From NCBI GenBank assembly GCA_031370485.1, contig JANMQK010000264.1, positions 1 to 18,785 of the forward strand: a DNA stretch of 18,785 nt, written 5' to 3'. Under the pieces are notes generated by a model, which worked only from the letters and a program-made list of their open reading frames with translations, was not told the origin of the DNA and made no database searches. The translations under genes were made by a program, and so were the position numbers. The stretch's first letter is position 1; every line of letters starts with the position of its first letter. Source of the stretch: JANMQK01 sp031370485. GTDB taxonomy: Bacteria; Acidobacteriota; Polarisedimenticolia; Gp22-AA2. This document shows positions 1 to 7,227 of this stretch, piece by piece.

Positions 1-61
1 CCCCGGCCGAAAGCAGAACGAAATAAAACACCATCAGTGAGACGGCAGCAGCAGGCTTCAC
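1..61 (-). CDS. N-terminal fragment of an exported protein (signal peptide only)
   Basis: A GTG codon at 61-59 opens a frame that runs off the left edge after 20 codons. It is preceded by GGAGGA at a spacing of about 6 bases, a good ribosome binding site. The visible residues are MKPAAAVSLMVFYFVLLSAG: one lysine followed by a hydrophobic stretch, as in a Sec signal peptide or first membrane helix. The ATG nearer the ribosome binding site is followed at once by a stop (ATG CCG TGA), so the GTG is the better start. The gene follows the glycine-zipper lipoprotein gene on the same strand by about 54 bases and may be co-transcribed with it. Function cannot be told from this fragment. Confidence 0.55.
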   Translation of the reverse strand, partial: MKPAAAVSLMVFYFVLLSAG

Positions 62-115
62 GGCATTCCTCCAATGAAAACGCTTCCGATCGGCATCAAC
101 GGGAGGCGGACGTGC

Positions 116-784
116 CTACGTGCGAGGCGCAGCGTGCGGGACCTGGATCGCCTGTTCAAGCCTGATACCGAACGGTGTGTCCGCCGGGACGATCGCCTGC
201 TCCCTCTCCTTGCTCATCACCACGGCCGTTCCGATGCCGCCGCCGACGATGGCGCCAATCACCGTGCCACGCGTGTCCTTGCCCAGGATGCGCCCGAGCA
301 GCGCGCCGCCGGCCGCGGACCCTCCGATGACGGCCGCGTTGCGTCCCTTCTTGGACGCGCTGATTTCCTGGAAGCTGCCCACGATGTTGGTGTGGTACCC
401 GCCGGGAAGCCTGAGCGCACCGAAGGACAGTCCCAGCGTTGCCTTGCCCGCCCCTTTCTTGGCCGGCGTCGCATCGGTGACCCTACCTTCGATGGTGCTC
501 CCTGCGGGGATCACTTCGCGATCCTCCATCATGATCGGCTCCACGACCGTCGCCGAGAAGGCGTCACCGGCGTGGCTGGTCTCGGAGCTCAGTGTCGAGT
601 CGAGCGCCAGCGTCAGTTGTGTGCCGGCTGGTATGCCGACCATGTGGACCTGAGGCTTGTCGGGCGCCGGGCGATGCTGTGCCGTGCCGGGCTGCGTGGA
701 CTGGACCTCCGCCTGATCCGCTCCTCCACAGGCAGCCAGAAGGACCGCGGCAACCATACAAGCCAATAACTGAATCGACTTCAT
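116..784 (-). CDS. Glycine-zipper lipoprotein
   Basis: This 222-residue protein starts MKSIQ and has a lipoprotein signal peptide with lipobox L-A-A-C, so Cys19 would be lipidated and the product anchored in the envelope. Residues 50-140 form a compact region (IPAGTQLTL, LSSETSHAGDAF, VIPAGSTIEGRV) like the beta-rich domain of many acidobacterial proteins of unknown function. Residues 152-188 are a glycine-zipper segment (GGSAAGGALLG, GAIVGGGIGTAV), a pattern linked to membrane insertion or oligomerisation. I chose the ATG at 784 because GGGAGGTG lies just upstream and it places the signal peptide at the N-terminus; an ATG nine codons upstream lacks both. The unit has its own copy of the shared bipartite motif at 890-916. 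The glycine zipper also resembles Rickettsia 17 kDa antigen and OmpA-like proteins, but no precise function can be assigned. Confidence 0.85.
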   Translation of the reverse strand: MKSIQLLACMVAAVLLAACGGADQAEVQSTQPGTAQHRPAPDKPQVHMVGIPAGTQLTLALDSTLSSETSHAGDAFSATVVEPIMMEDREVIPAGSTIEGRVTDATPAKKGAGKATLGLSFGALRLPGGYHTNIVGSFQEISASKKGRNAAVIGGSAAGGALLGRILGKDTRGTVIGAIVGGGIGTAVVMSKEREQAIVPADTPFGIRLEQAIQVPHAAPRT

Positions 785-889
785 TCGACACCTCCCATGA
801 CAATGACGCATTCCTTTACGGCGATCCAGTGATGTTTAGTGCGCGTTCTACCATCGCACAGGCCCTCGCGGGCTGATATCGGGCCGCTC

Positions 890-916
890 CTGAATCGGCG
901 GGTGATTATCCCTGAC
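890..916 (-). promoter_or_regulatory. Bipartite regulatory motif, copy A
   Basis: Read on the minus strand this is GTCAGG, 14 bases, then GATTCAG, ending 106 bases before the lipoprotein start codon. Just downstream is GCGGCCCGATATC, close to the GCGGCCGGATAGA at the same place in copies B (9633-9659) and C (11245-11271). The exact 27-base length, orientation and upstream position are shared with three other sites. The element is clearly conserved; whether it is an operator or part of a promoter is not known. Confidence 0.6.
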
Positions 917-945
917 GTGCGTGCGGGGAGGCTGACGAGCTGTGG

Positions 946-2487
946 CTAACGGTGCGCAGCCTCGTCGTTCACTCGCAGGCTTGATACCATCCTCTCGAAT
1001 GTCGGTCTGAGTTCGTCGTAGCCGGCTGCCGGCGCGATGAACAGGGCGTAGATGACATGGTCGTCCGGCAGCTCGCGCGTGAAGAGGGTCACGCGTTCCT
1101 CCTCCCGCGTGACGGGAGACCTGCCCGACAGCGCCACGGACAGGGCGCCGGCCCCGTTGATCCTGTCGTTGCGCTGCGAGCGCGGCACCATCTTCAAGTG
1201 TGGATTGGTTTTCAGGATCTCGCCGAGGAGATCGCGTGTCGCCTGCGCGAGCGCCGTGCGGTCGCCTCTGCCGGCGCCTCTCCCCGCCAGGAAACCCCGC
1301 CTGGAGCCGTTAAGAGCCGGGAATCTGTCGCTGCCGTCCTCATTGATTGGATCGTAGTGATTGACGATCACGCCATAAATGAGGTCCCTCTCCTCGCCTC
1401 CGTTGTCCACGAATCCGCCGTCCGGCGCGATCGTGACGCCGTTGCCGCTCACCGGCTCGTAGATACGCCAGTTGGTCGGATAGTCCATCGTGAAGAACTG
1501 CCGGCGCTGCTCGAATGTGCGAAACCGGGTCGAGGGACGGTCGACCACATGAATGTCAGCAACGCGTGCGGCTGCGCCGGAAGCGCTCGTCGTGGACGTG
1601 CCTCCTGGTGTCTGTGACCGTGCCTGGGCGATTTGCTGCATCGACTGTGCCGGAACCATGCTCCGCAGCCTGGTGGTGACCTGGGAGAAGCCGCCCACCG
1701 GTTGTGTCGGCCGGATCTTCAGCAGTCTCATCTCCTGTCTCACGCGTGCGGCCCGATCCCCGGGGGTCGGATGGGAGGTGAAGAACTGCTCGACCTTGCT
1801 TGGCTCCCGCGTCTTCTTGCCCTCGAGGATCTTGAAGAAGGCGACCATGTCCATCGGATCGTATCCGGCTTTCGCGAGGATCTGGGCGCCTACGACGTCG
1901 GCCTGTCCCTCGGCGGTGCGGCTGAACTTCAGGAAAAGCGCATTCAGCCCGAAGCCGCCGACCACGCTCATCACCTTTTCCGTCGAGCGGTTGTCTTCTG
2001 CCACCAGGCCCCCGAGGATTCCGAGTCCCGTCTGCCCGAGGTAGGCCTTCGACGCCTGGTTTGTGCCGTGCCTCAGTGCGACGTGGGCCATTTCGTGGGC
2101 CATGACCCCCGCGAGCATGCCTTCGGAACCGGCCGCCTCGATAAGGCCGCGGTTCAGGTACAGGTACCCGCCCGGCAGAGCGAAGGCGTTGATGTCCGAG
2201 GCGTTCACGACTTTGAGCTGGTACGAATAATCAGCTCCGGGAGCGACGGCCGCAAGGCGCTGTCCGATGGCAGTGATGTATCGAGCCGTCGTCCGGTCCT
2301 TGAGGATTGGAAGCTGCTGCTCCGCTTCGGCCGCTGATTGCCGTCCGATTTGCTGATCCTGTTGCACGGAGAAAAGATTGAAGCCCGGCCGGATTCGAGT
2401 TTGCGCCATGATCGGTCCGCCGGCCAGAACGAGCGATGTCACGACGAGACTTATCACAATCCAGCTTCGCAATTCGTGGGCGGTCAT
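946..2487 (-). CDS. M48-family zinc metalloprotease, exported
   Basis: This 513-residue protein has a hydrophobic N-terminal segment (residues 9-29, ending near MAQ) consistent with a signal peptide. The M48 peptidase domain covers roughly residues 40-285. HEMAH at 131-135 supplies two zinc-ligand histidines and the catalytic Glu, and Glu193 in TAEGQAD is the expected third ligand. The family includes BepA-type proteases and Loi-type proteins that act on misfolded envelope proteins. The C-terminal part (about 345-505) resembles a PsbP/DUF1795-like domain, with MDYPTNWRIYEP at its start. I chose the ATG at 2487, preceded by AGAGGTG, over an upstream ATG at 2556 that would bury the signal peptide. 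It is the last gene of the DUF948-YtxH-SOD run, 65 bases after the preceding gene. A role in periplasmic protein quality control is inferred from the family. Confidence 0.9.
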   Translation of the reverse strand: MTAHELRSWIVISLVVTSLVLAGGPIMAQTRIRPGFNLFSVQQDQQIGRQSAAEAEQQLPILKDRTTARYITAIGQRLAAVAPGADYSYQLKVVNASDINAFALPGGYLYLNRGLIEAAGSEGMLAGVMAHEMAHVALRHGTNQASKAYLGQTGLGILGGLVAEDNRSTEKVMSVVGGFGLNALFLKFSRTAEGQADVVGAQILAKAGYDPMDMVAFFKILEGKKTREPSKVEQFFTSHPTPGDRAARVRQEMRLLKIRPTQPVGGFSQVTTRLRSMVPAQSMQQIAQARSQTPGGTSTTSASGAAARVADIHVVDRPSTRFRTFEQRRQFFTMDYPTNWRIYEPVSGNGVTIAPDGGFVDNGGEERDLIYGVIVNHYDPINEDGSDRFPALNGSRRGFLAGRGAGRGDRTALAQATRDLLGEILKTNPHLKMVPRSQRNDRINGAGALSVALSGRSPVTREEERVTLFTRELPDDHVIYALFIAPAAGYDELRPTFERMVSSLRVNDEAAHR

Positions 2488-2552
2488 GTCCGTCACCTCT
2501 TCATCGTGTCTTCGAGATCGCGGCAAGAATGCCCTAGGCCCGTCGTCGGCCC

Positions 2553-3302
2553 TCAATAGCCACTTGGCTGGCTCCCTTCGCCCCCGGCCAGAGCCTGGCG
2601 GGCGTGTTCCCGTGCGTTGGCCCGCAGCTTGTCCCAGTCGTAGCTGTTCCAGCCTGCATCCTGCTTGAGGCTGTTAGGATGATCCTCGTCGAATCCCTTC
2701 AGCCTGCGAAAGATCCAGTGCTCATTGCGCGCTGTTCCGTCCAGAACCAGGTAGCCACGCCCGACCGGGACCGCGGCAAGCACCCAGCCGCTGTTTCCCG
2801 CGGTATCACCCATCTGGACGAGCGGCTCGGCCCGCTCAGTGCCGTCGAACTTGCTCCGGGCGAAGAGGTAAAGCTGGTTGACGCCCGCCGTGAGTGCCTG
2901 GTCAGCGATCGTCATACGGGGCGAAAGGCCCTTGACGATGAGCTCGCCGCCGCGATTGCCGCTGGACGATCTGACGAAGTCGAAAGACTCGGATCGGAAC
3001 GGCGCGACGGTCTGTGCCAGGGAACTCTCGAGGCCGTCTCCCGCCACCCAGAGGACACCGCCGGATTCCACCCACTCCCGCAGCAGCTTCAGGTGCGCGT
3101 CGGAGATGCTCCTGGTTTTCTTGGTTTCGAGGACGAGGACGTCCAGGTCCACCTGGCTCCGGATGGTCAGCAGGTCGTCAATTGTCTTCCAATTGATTCG
3201 GTAAATGCCCGGATCGATCTTCTCGAACGCTGCCGCCGGGGACGTCCCGAGCATGGCCAGCACGCAAACGAACAGAAGGGGGACCAGGATTCGCTGATTC
3301 AT
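2553..3302 (-). CDS. Secreted protein of unknown function, possible ThuA/DUF4350-like fold
   Basis: This 249-residue protein begins with a clear signal peptide (MNQRILVPLLFVCVLAML, cleavage near AAA-FEK). The ATG at 3302 follows AAGGAG at a spacing of 6 bases. Residues 50-95 contain LDVLVLETKKTRSIS and REWVESGGVLWVAGDG, the alternating strand/helix pattern seen in glutamine-amidotransferase-like folds such as ThuA, DUF4159 or DUF4350. I see no Cys-His-Glu triad, so enzymatic activity is doubtful. The C-terminus is rich in charged and aromatic residues. It begins 23 bases after the superoxide dismutase stop and is followed by the M48 protease gene, so it is probably in the same operon. The family assignment is weak; export is well supported. 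Confidence 0.8.
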   Translation of the reverse strand: MNQRILVPLLFVCVLAMLGTSPAAAFEKIDPGIYRINWKTIDDLLTIRSQVDLDVLVLETKKTRSISDAHLKLLREWVESGGVLWVAGDGLESSLAQTVAPFRSESFDFVRSSSGNRGGELIVKGLSPRMTIADQALTAGVNQLYLFARSKFDGTERAEPLVQMGDTAGNSGWVLAAVPVGRGYLVLDGTARNEHWIFRRLKGFDEDHPNSLKQDAGWNSYDWDKLRANAREHARQALAGGEGSQPSGY

Positions 3303-3325
3303 TGTTTTCTCCTTGTTATCAGGCG

Positions 3326-3958
3326 CTACCTGCAGGCGCCTCCAGGTACGAGCAGATTGAGGCGTCGGGCCGCCGCGAACCGTTCCGCGACGTCCTTCCA
3401 GTTCCACAGGTGCCAGACCGCCTCGAAGAAGGCCGACTTCTGATTCCTGTATTGAAGATAATAGGCATGCTCCCAGGCGTCGATCACCATCAACGGCACG
3501 CCACCCTGGCTAAGGTTTGACTGGTGGTCGTAAATCTGGGTGGCGAGCAGGCGCTCGCCGATCGGCTCCCATATCAGAGCAGCCCACCCGGAGCCCATGA
3601 TGGTTGACGCGACCTCGGTCAGGTGCCGGCTGAATTTCTCGAAAGAGCCGAAGTGCATGTCGATGGCGCTCGCCAAATCTCCGCCCGGGCGGTCGCCCCC
3701 CTTCGGCGTCATGTTCTTCCAGAGAATCGAGTGCAGGACGTGCCCTGACAGGTTGAACGCCAGGGCGCGCTCGAGCGCCGCGAGGCGGGTGAAGTCCTCC
3801 GACGCGCGGGCTTCCTCCAGGAGGGTGATCGTGTGGTTGGTGTTCTTGACGTAGCCAGCGTGGTGCTTGCCGTGGTGCAGCTCCATGATCGTGCCCGAGA
3901 TGTGAGGCTCGAGAGCGCCGTAGTCGTAATCAAGTTCGGGAAGGGTGTACCTTGGCAC
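3326..3958 (-). CDS. sod: Fe/Mn-family superoxide dismutase
   Basis: This 210-residue enzyme would convert superoxide to oxygen and hydrogen peroxide. The fold signature is complete: LHHGKHH near the N-terminus with His28 as first ligand, His76 in GHVLHS, and Asp160 and His164 in the DAWEHAYYLQYRN signature. The segment IYDHQSN near 142-148 is the region that helps set metal preference, but I cannot tell iron from manganese. There is no signal peptide, so the enzyme should be cytoplasmic. The start is a GTG at 3958 that shares one base with the stop codon of the YtxH gene, so translation is probably coupled. Being third in a run of envelope-associated genes, it appears to be induced together with membrane-stress proteins. 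The usual family length is about 195-210 residues, so the protein looks full length. Confidence 0.95.
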   Translation of the reverse strand: MPRYTLPELDYDYGALEPHISGTIMELHHGKHHAGYVKNTNHTITLLEEARASEDFTRLAALERALAFNLSGHVLHSILWKNMTPKGGDRPGGDLASAIDMHFGSFEKFSRHLTEVASTIMGSGWAALIWEPIGERLLATQIYDHQSNLSQGGVPLMVIDAWEHAYYLQYRNQKSAFFEAVWHLWNWKDVAERFAAARRLNLLVPGGACR

Positions 3959-4212
3959 TAGCTCACTTCGTCGCGGGCCTGCTCGAAGGCCGCCTGTCCG
4001 GCTTTCACGGCTCTGGCGCCGGCTCTCCGGATCGCGCCGGGGACCTGTTCCGCCATTTTCTCCAGGTCGAGGGCGGCGCTCTTCAGCCGCTCGCGGGTCT
4101 CACGGCCGGAGCGCGGCGCGGTGAGGAGCGTGATCGTGACCCCCGCCGCGGCGCCCAGCACAAACGCACCCAGATACCATCCAATTCCGTTGCCATCATT
4201 CTCAGAGCTCAT
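3958..4212 (-). CDS. YtxH-domain small membrane protein
   Basis: This 84-residue protein has one N-terminal membrane segment (about residues 11-31, GWYLGAFVLGAAAGVTITLL) followed directly by TAPRSGRETRERLK, the typical YtxH-family junction. A charged amphipathic tail, possibly coiled coil, makes up the remainder. YtxH proteins are general-stress proteins in Bacillus; their molecular role is unknown. The ATG at 4212 overlaps the stop of the upstream DUF948 gene by four bases (ATGA) and has GGGAGG upstream, so the pair is translationally coupled. Its own stop overlaps the superoxide dismutase start. A much longer reading frame covers this gene upstream but only because the high-GC antisense and alternate frames are open; the upstream part is not protein-like. 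Confidence 0.88.
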   Translation of the reverse strand: MSSENDGNGIGWYLGAFVLGAAAGVTITLLTAPRSGRETRERLKSAALDLEKMAEQVPGAIRRAGARAVKAGQAAFEQARDEVS

Positions 4213-4685
4213 GGGGTGCCTCCCAGGTGAGTCAATCTTGGTTGTTGGTTGTCGGGGTCGCTTCCCTTGTCGCTCCGGAGAGCCGGATGCCCCTCGGTTC
4301 CCGGCCGGTCGTCGGTCCTCGAAAATAAGGCGCGCACTCCGGCTGCCACCGCCGGTCCGACGGCTCCGCCTACGGTCATGGCTGTCCCAAACCATCCTCC
4401 GGAGCCAGCCAGCGAACGGCCCAGCACGGAGGCCGCCTTGAACAGCGGCACAAGCGGCTGGGCCTGTGCCTCGAGGGCCGAGCCGATCCGGTCGAGCCGG
4501 TCCGCTGTCTGGGCCACCTGATCGAGGGTCGTTACCAGGCGCGGGCCCGCGGTGTCGAGCAAGGCGCGGGCCCTTTTCAGGACGAGGTACAACTGGTACA
4601 GGACGGGGATCGCCGCCCCGACCAGAAGAGCCAGCAGGACGACGGCGAGAAGGGCCGCAGTGCTTGTTGTGATCATTAGAGACAC
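4209..4685 (-). CDS. DUF948-like membrane protein
   Basis: This 158-residue protein has an N-terminal membrane helix (about residues 10-33, ALLAVVLLALLVGAAIPVLY) followed by a helical region (LVLKRARALLDTAGPRL, LDQVAQTADRLDRI) typical of DUF948/YtxG proteins, then a second hydrophobic glycine/alanine-rich segment near 92-118 and a polar tail. DUF948 and YtxH genes are often neighbours, which supports both calls. The GTG at 4685 is chosen because GGAG lies five bases upstream; an ATG three codons further in is the alternative. It is the first gene of a tightly packed unit (DUF948, YtxH, superoxide dismutase, secreted protein, M48 protease). A variant of the shared regulatory motif ends 63 bases upstream. 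Confidence 0.82.
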   Translation of the reverse strand: MSLMITTSTAALLAVVLLALLVGAAIPVLYQLYLVLKRARALLDTAGPRLVTTLDQVAQTADRLDRIGSALEAQAQPLVPLFKAASVLGRSLAGSGGWFGTAMTVGGAVGPAVAAGVRALFSRTDDRPGTEGHPALRSDKGSDPDNQQPRLTHLGGTP

Positions 4686-4747
4686 TTTTACTCCAGTGTT
4701 GCGAACCGCACCACTCGGGACGTTCCTGATTCAACAGCGATGGATAT

Positions 4748-4775
4748 CTGAGACGGCCATCAGGAGGACCCTGAA
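4748..4775 (-). promoter_or_regulatory. Bipartite regulatory motif, palindromic variant 1
   Basis: On the minus strand the site reads TTCAGGGTCCTCCTGAT, then GGC-CGT-CTCAG, 28 bases in all. Its first part is an inverted repeat, TCAGG-N5-CCTGA. The stretch TCAGGGTCCTCCTGAT is identical, base for base, to one at 14117-14144. It lies in the 108-base gap between the permease gene and the DUF948 gene and points toward DUF948, 63 bases from its start. An operator or promoter role is inferred from position and conservation. Confidence 0.6.
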
Positions 4776-4793
4776 GGCCGTTCGCCTGAGCGT

Positions 4794-6017
4794 TCAAGTG
4801 CCCAGCATCTCGCCTATGGGCTTGAGGTCTTCGATGCGATCGCTGATGGACTTGATCATCACCATCATCGGCACGGCGAGGAGCAGGCCCCAGACGCCCC
4901 ACATCCACCCCCAGAACATCAGTCCCAGGAACAGCGCGACCCCGTTCATGCGCACGGCCCGCATGGTGAGCCAGGGCGTCAGGATGAATCCTTCCAGGCT
5001 CATGATGACGCACGCCAGGCCCGCAAGGTAGAGGCCCATCAGGATCGTGCCGAACTGGAGGAAGCCGATAATGAAGAGCCCCGCCATGACGATCGCGGGA
5101 CCGAAATAGGGGATCGTGTCGAAGAGCCCCACGGCGATCCCCCATATGGGTGCCTGCTCGAGGCCGATCCACCAGAATGCGATACCTGAAGCCAGGCCCA
5201 CCAGGAGGGACGTCATCATCTGGATGAGCATGTACCTCGAGATCTGCGTGTCGATCTCATCGAGAATCTGCGCCGTGATCCTTCGTTTCAGGACGGATGC
5301 CCCCGCGAGCTTCATCATCTTCCGTGTGAAGAGGTCGCCCGTTATCAGCATAAAATAGACAAGGAACAGGACCATGATCACAGCGCTGCCCACCGAGACG
5401 GCCGTCGTGCCGCCCCGCCAGAGATAGTCACCCACGTTGATTGGCTTTTCCTCCACCTGCACTCGCGTGACGCCCTTCCGAATTGCGTCGGGTCCGACCG
5501 CCGCCGTGGTCGTGTTCTCCATTTCGGTTGCGGCCTTCTGCATCTTCTGCATCAGACCCTGTCCATCGCTCCGGGTCACTTTCGCCGATGCGCCAAGCCT
5601 CTTGGCCGCCGCCGGTAGTTTCTCGACGACGGCCACGGCATCATCGAACAGCATGAAGCTGCCGAATCCGGCGCAACCTACCAGCACAGCGAGCAGGACG
5701 CCGGCTCCGAGGGCACGAGGGATCGACCACTTCTTGAGCCAGGACACTATCGGTTCGAGCGCGTAGCTGATCAGGACACCGGCGGCGAGAGGGATAAACA
5801 CTTCCTGGGCGAATCGCAGGAACAGGATGATGCCGATGCCGGCAAGCACCGCGAGGGAGAGGGAGCGGAAGTCGAGTGGAGTCCTCGAAATCGTCTCGGG
5901 CACCTCCTGCTGGAGGCTGTCGCCCGTAGAGGGATTGGCGAGTGGTGACGTGCCGACGGGGAGATCCCCCGCCGGCACGTAGTTTTCGGAATGAACGCCA
6001 GAGCCTGCGCTGTTCAC
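4794..6017 (-). CDS. AI-2E/PerM-family membrane permease (UPF0118)
   Basis: This 407-residue protein has the family layout. After a polar N-terminus of about 50 residues come paired helices with IPLAAGVLISYALEPIV and the family motif SIPRALGAG, then a hydrophilic periplasmic or cytoplasmic loop (about 135-205). A C-terminal bundle follows, including DTIPYFGPAI, LTPWLTMRAVRM and the closing LLLAVPMMVMIKSIS. Family members are proposed transporters or antiporters (YdgG/TqsA for autoinducer-2 export, others for sodium/proton exchange), so the substrate here is open. The GTG start at 6017 lacks a strong ribosome binding site but lies only 10 bases after the BON-protein stop, so coupled translation is plausible. 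The gene follows the BON-protein gene in one unit. Confidence 0.88.
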   Translation of the reverse strand: MNSAGSGVHSENYVPAGDLPVGTSPLANPSTGDSLQQEVPETISRTPLDFRSLSLAVLAGIGIILFLRFAQEVFIPLAAGVLISYALEPIVSWLKKWSIPRALGAGVLLAVLVGCAGFGSFMLFDDAVAVVEKLPAAAKRLGASAKVTRSDGQGLMQKMQKAATEMENTTTAAVGPDAIRKGVTRVQVEEKPINVGDYLWRGGTTAVSVGSAVIMVLFLVYFMLITGDLFTRKMMKLAGASVLKRRITAQILDEIDTQISRYMLIQMMTSLLVGLASGIAFWWIGLEQAPIWGIAVGLFDTIPYFGPAIVMAGLFIIGFLQFGTILMGLYLAGLACVIMSLEGFILTPWLTMRAVRMNGVALFLGLMFWGWMWGVWGLLLAVPMMVMIKSISDRIEDLKPIGEMLGT

Positions 6018-6027
6018 TGTGCGGACG

Positions 6028-7098
6028 TTACGACTTGGCGGCGTCGGCCGTCTCCACCTTCAGCTCGTTCCGGACCGATCGGACCCCGGTCACGGAACGG
6101 GCCACGTAAACAGCCGAAAGGTTTCTCTGCCAGGTAGGCACGGTGCCCGTCAGCCGCACAACGCCGTTCTTCACCTCGACGTCGATTTTGGCATCCTCCT
6201 GATCGCCGCGGTCTCTCAGGGCCTTCTTTACGCCCTCCTGGATTTCCTCATCGCGCGCCTGGACCATCTCCTTCCTCGCGGAGGACACCACCTCGATCTG
6301 ATTTTCCACGCGCTTCACGCCGACCACGCCGCGGGCGATCTCGGAGGCCGCGGATTTCGAGTCCTCCGAGGGGACCATGCCGAACAGGGTCACGACCCCG
6401 TCACGGCTATCGACGTTTATTTCCGTCGCCGGGGTACGGGAGTCCCCGGCGAGCTTCATCTTGGTGGCTGACGTGATCCAGAGATCACTCATGACGCCGC
6501 CGACATTGCGCTTGACGGTCGCCGGCTTCGTGGCCTCCTCCATCCTGAAGTCCTCGTCGGAAAGCGTGTCGGTGACATCGATCTCAGAGGCAACGGAATA
6601 TACGCCGGGTGCACTCGCCGCGTAGTACAGGGCGCGCTGATTGTCGTCCAGGGACGCTGCCCTGCCGGTGAGAAGAACGACGCCTTTGTTAACCGACTTC
6701 ACGGAGATACTGCTGTCGTCGAGCGAGTGGTCGGTTTTCAGGCGGTTCGCGACGTCCACCTTGATGTGGTCGTCGGAATGCTTCATTGCCATCGCGTCCT
6801 TGGCTGGCGAGGCAATGCGCAGAAGATTCCTCACATTGCTCACACCCTCGATCTTGCTCACTTCCTCGGCCGCGCGCGCCTTCTGCTGGTCGTCTTTCAC
6901 CGTGCCGTGAAGTGTCACGCGACCGTTGATGGTGTCCACGTTGATGGCCGTGCCCTTGATGTCATTTGCAAGGTAGAGGGCGGTCTTCGCCTTCATCGTG
7001 ATCCATGCATCGGACTTTGAGTGGGCGTAGGCGGCGATCGGCAAGGACAGCACCATCGCGGCGAGCAAACCATACTTGAGCCAGAGTTTCTTATGCAT
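6028..7098 (-). CDS. Periplasmic protein with four BON domains (OsmY-like)
   Basis: This 356-residue protein has a signal peptide (MHKKLWLKYGLLAAMVLSLPIAAYA) and four BON domains at about 28-94, 109-175, 202-271 and 283-349. Each ends in the typical pattern of a strand with a glycine (NGRVTLHGTV, NKGVVLLTGRA, DGVVTLFGMV, NGVVRLTGTV) followed by a helix and a final 'V..V.N' turn. BON domains bind membranes or phospholipid surfaces; E. coli OsmY, with two, is an osmotically induced periplasmic chaperone. Four copies is more than in OsmY or DolP. The ATG at 7098 has GGAAGGAA about eight bases upstream and puts the signal peptide first; an upstream frame extension has no such support. It leads a two-gene unit with the permease. 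I see no copy of the shared motif in its 129-base upstream region. Confidence 0.92.
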   Translation of the reverse strand: MHKKLWLKYGLLAAMVLSLPIAAYAHSKSDAWITMKAKTALYLANDIKGTAINVDTINGRVTLHGTVKDDQQKARAAEEVSKIEGVSNVRNLLRIASPAKDAMAMKHSDDHIKVDVANRLKTDHSLDDSSISVKSVNKGVVLLTGRAASLDDNQRALYYAASAPGVYSVASEIDVTDTLSDEDFRMEEATKPATVKRNVGGVMSDLWITSATKMKLAGDSRTPATEINVDSRDGVVTLFGMVPSEDSKSAASEIARGVVGVKRVENQIEVVSSARKEMVQARDEEIQEGVKKALRDRGDQEDAKIDVEVKNGVVRLTGTVPTWQRNLSAVYVARSVTGVRSVRNELKVETADAAKS

Positions 7099-7227
7099 CG
7101 GAATTGTTCCTTCCAGAGTGTCCATCGAATGACAACCATTCACCTCGAACCAACCTCACCTCCAGGGCCCCTCCTCCGGAACCCCAACTCGTCACACTCG
7201 CGATCACAGATAGGCCGTAGCGGCGAC

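Noticed and set aside
4213..5172. Upstream extension of the YtxH reading frame to about 400 codons
   Set aside because: The extension runs through the DUF948 and permease genes out of frame and has low-complexity composition. The YtxH start at 4212 has a ribosome binding site and a four-base overlap with the upstream gene.
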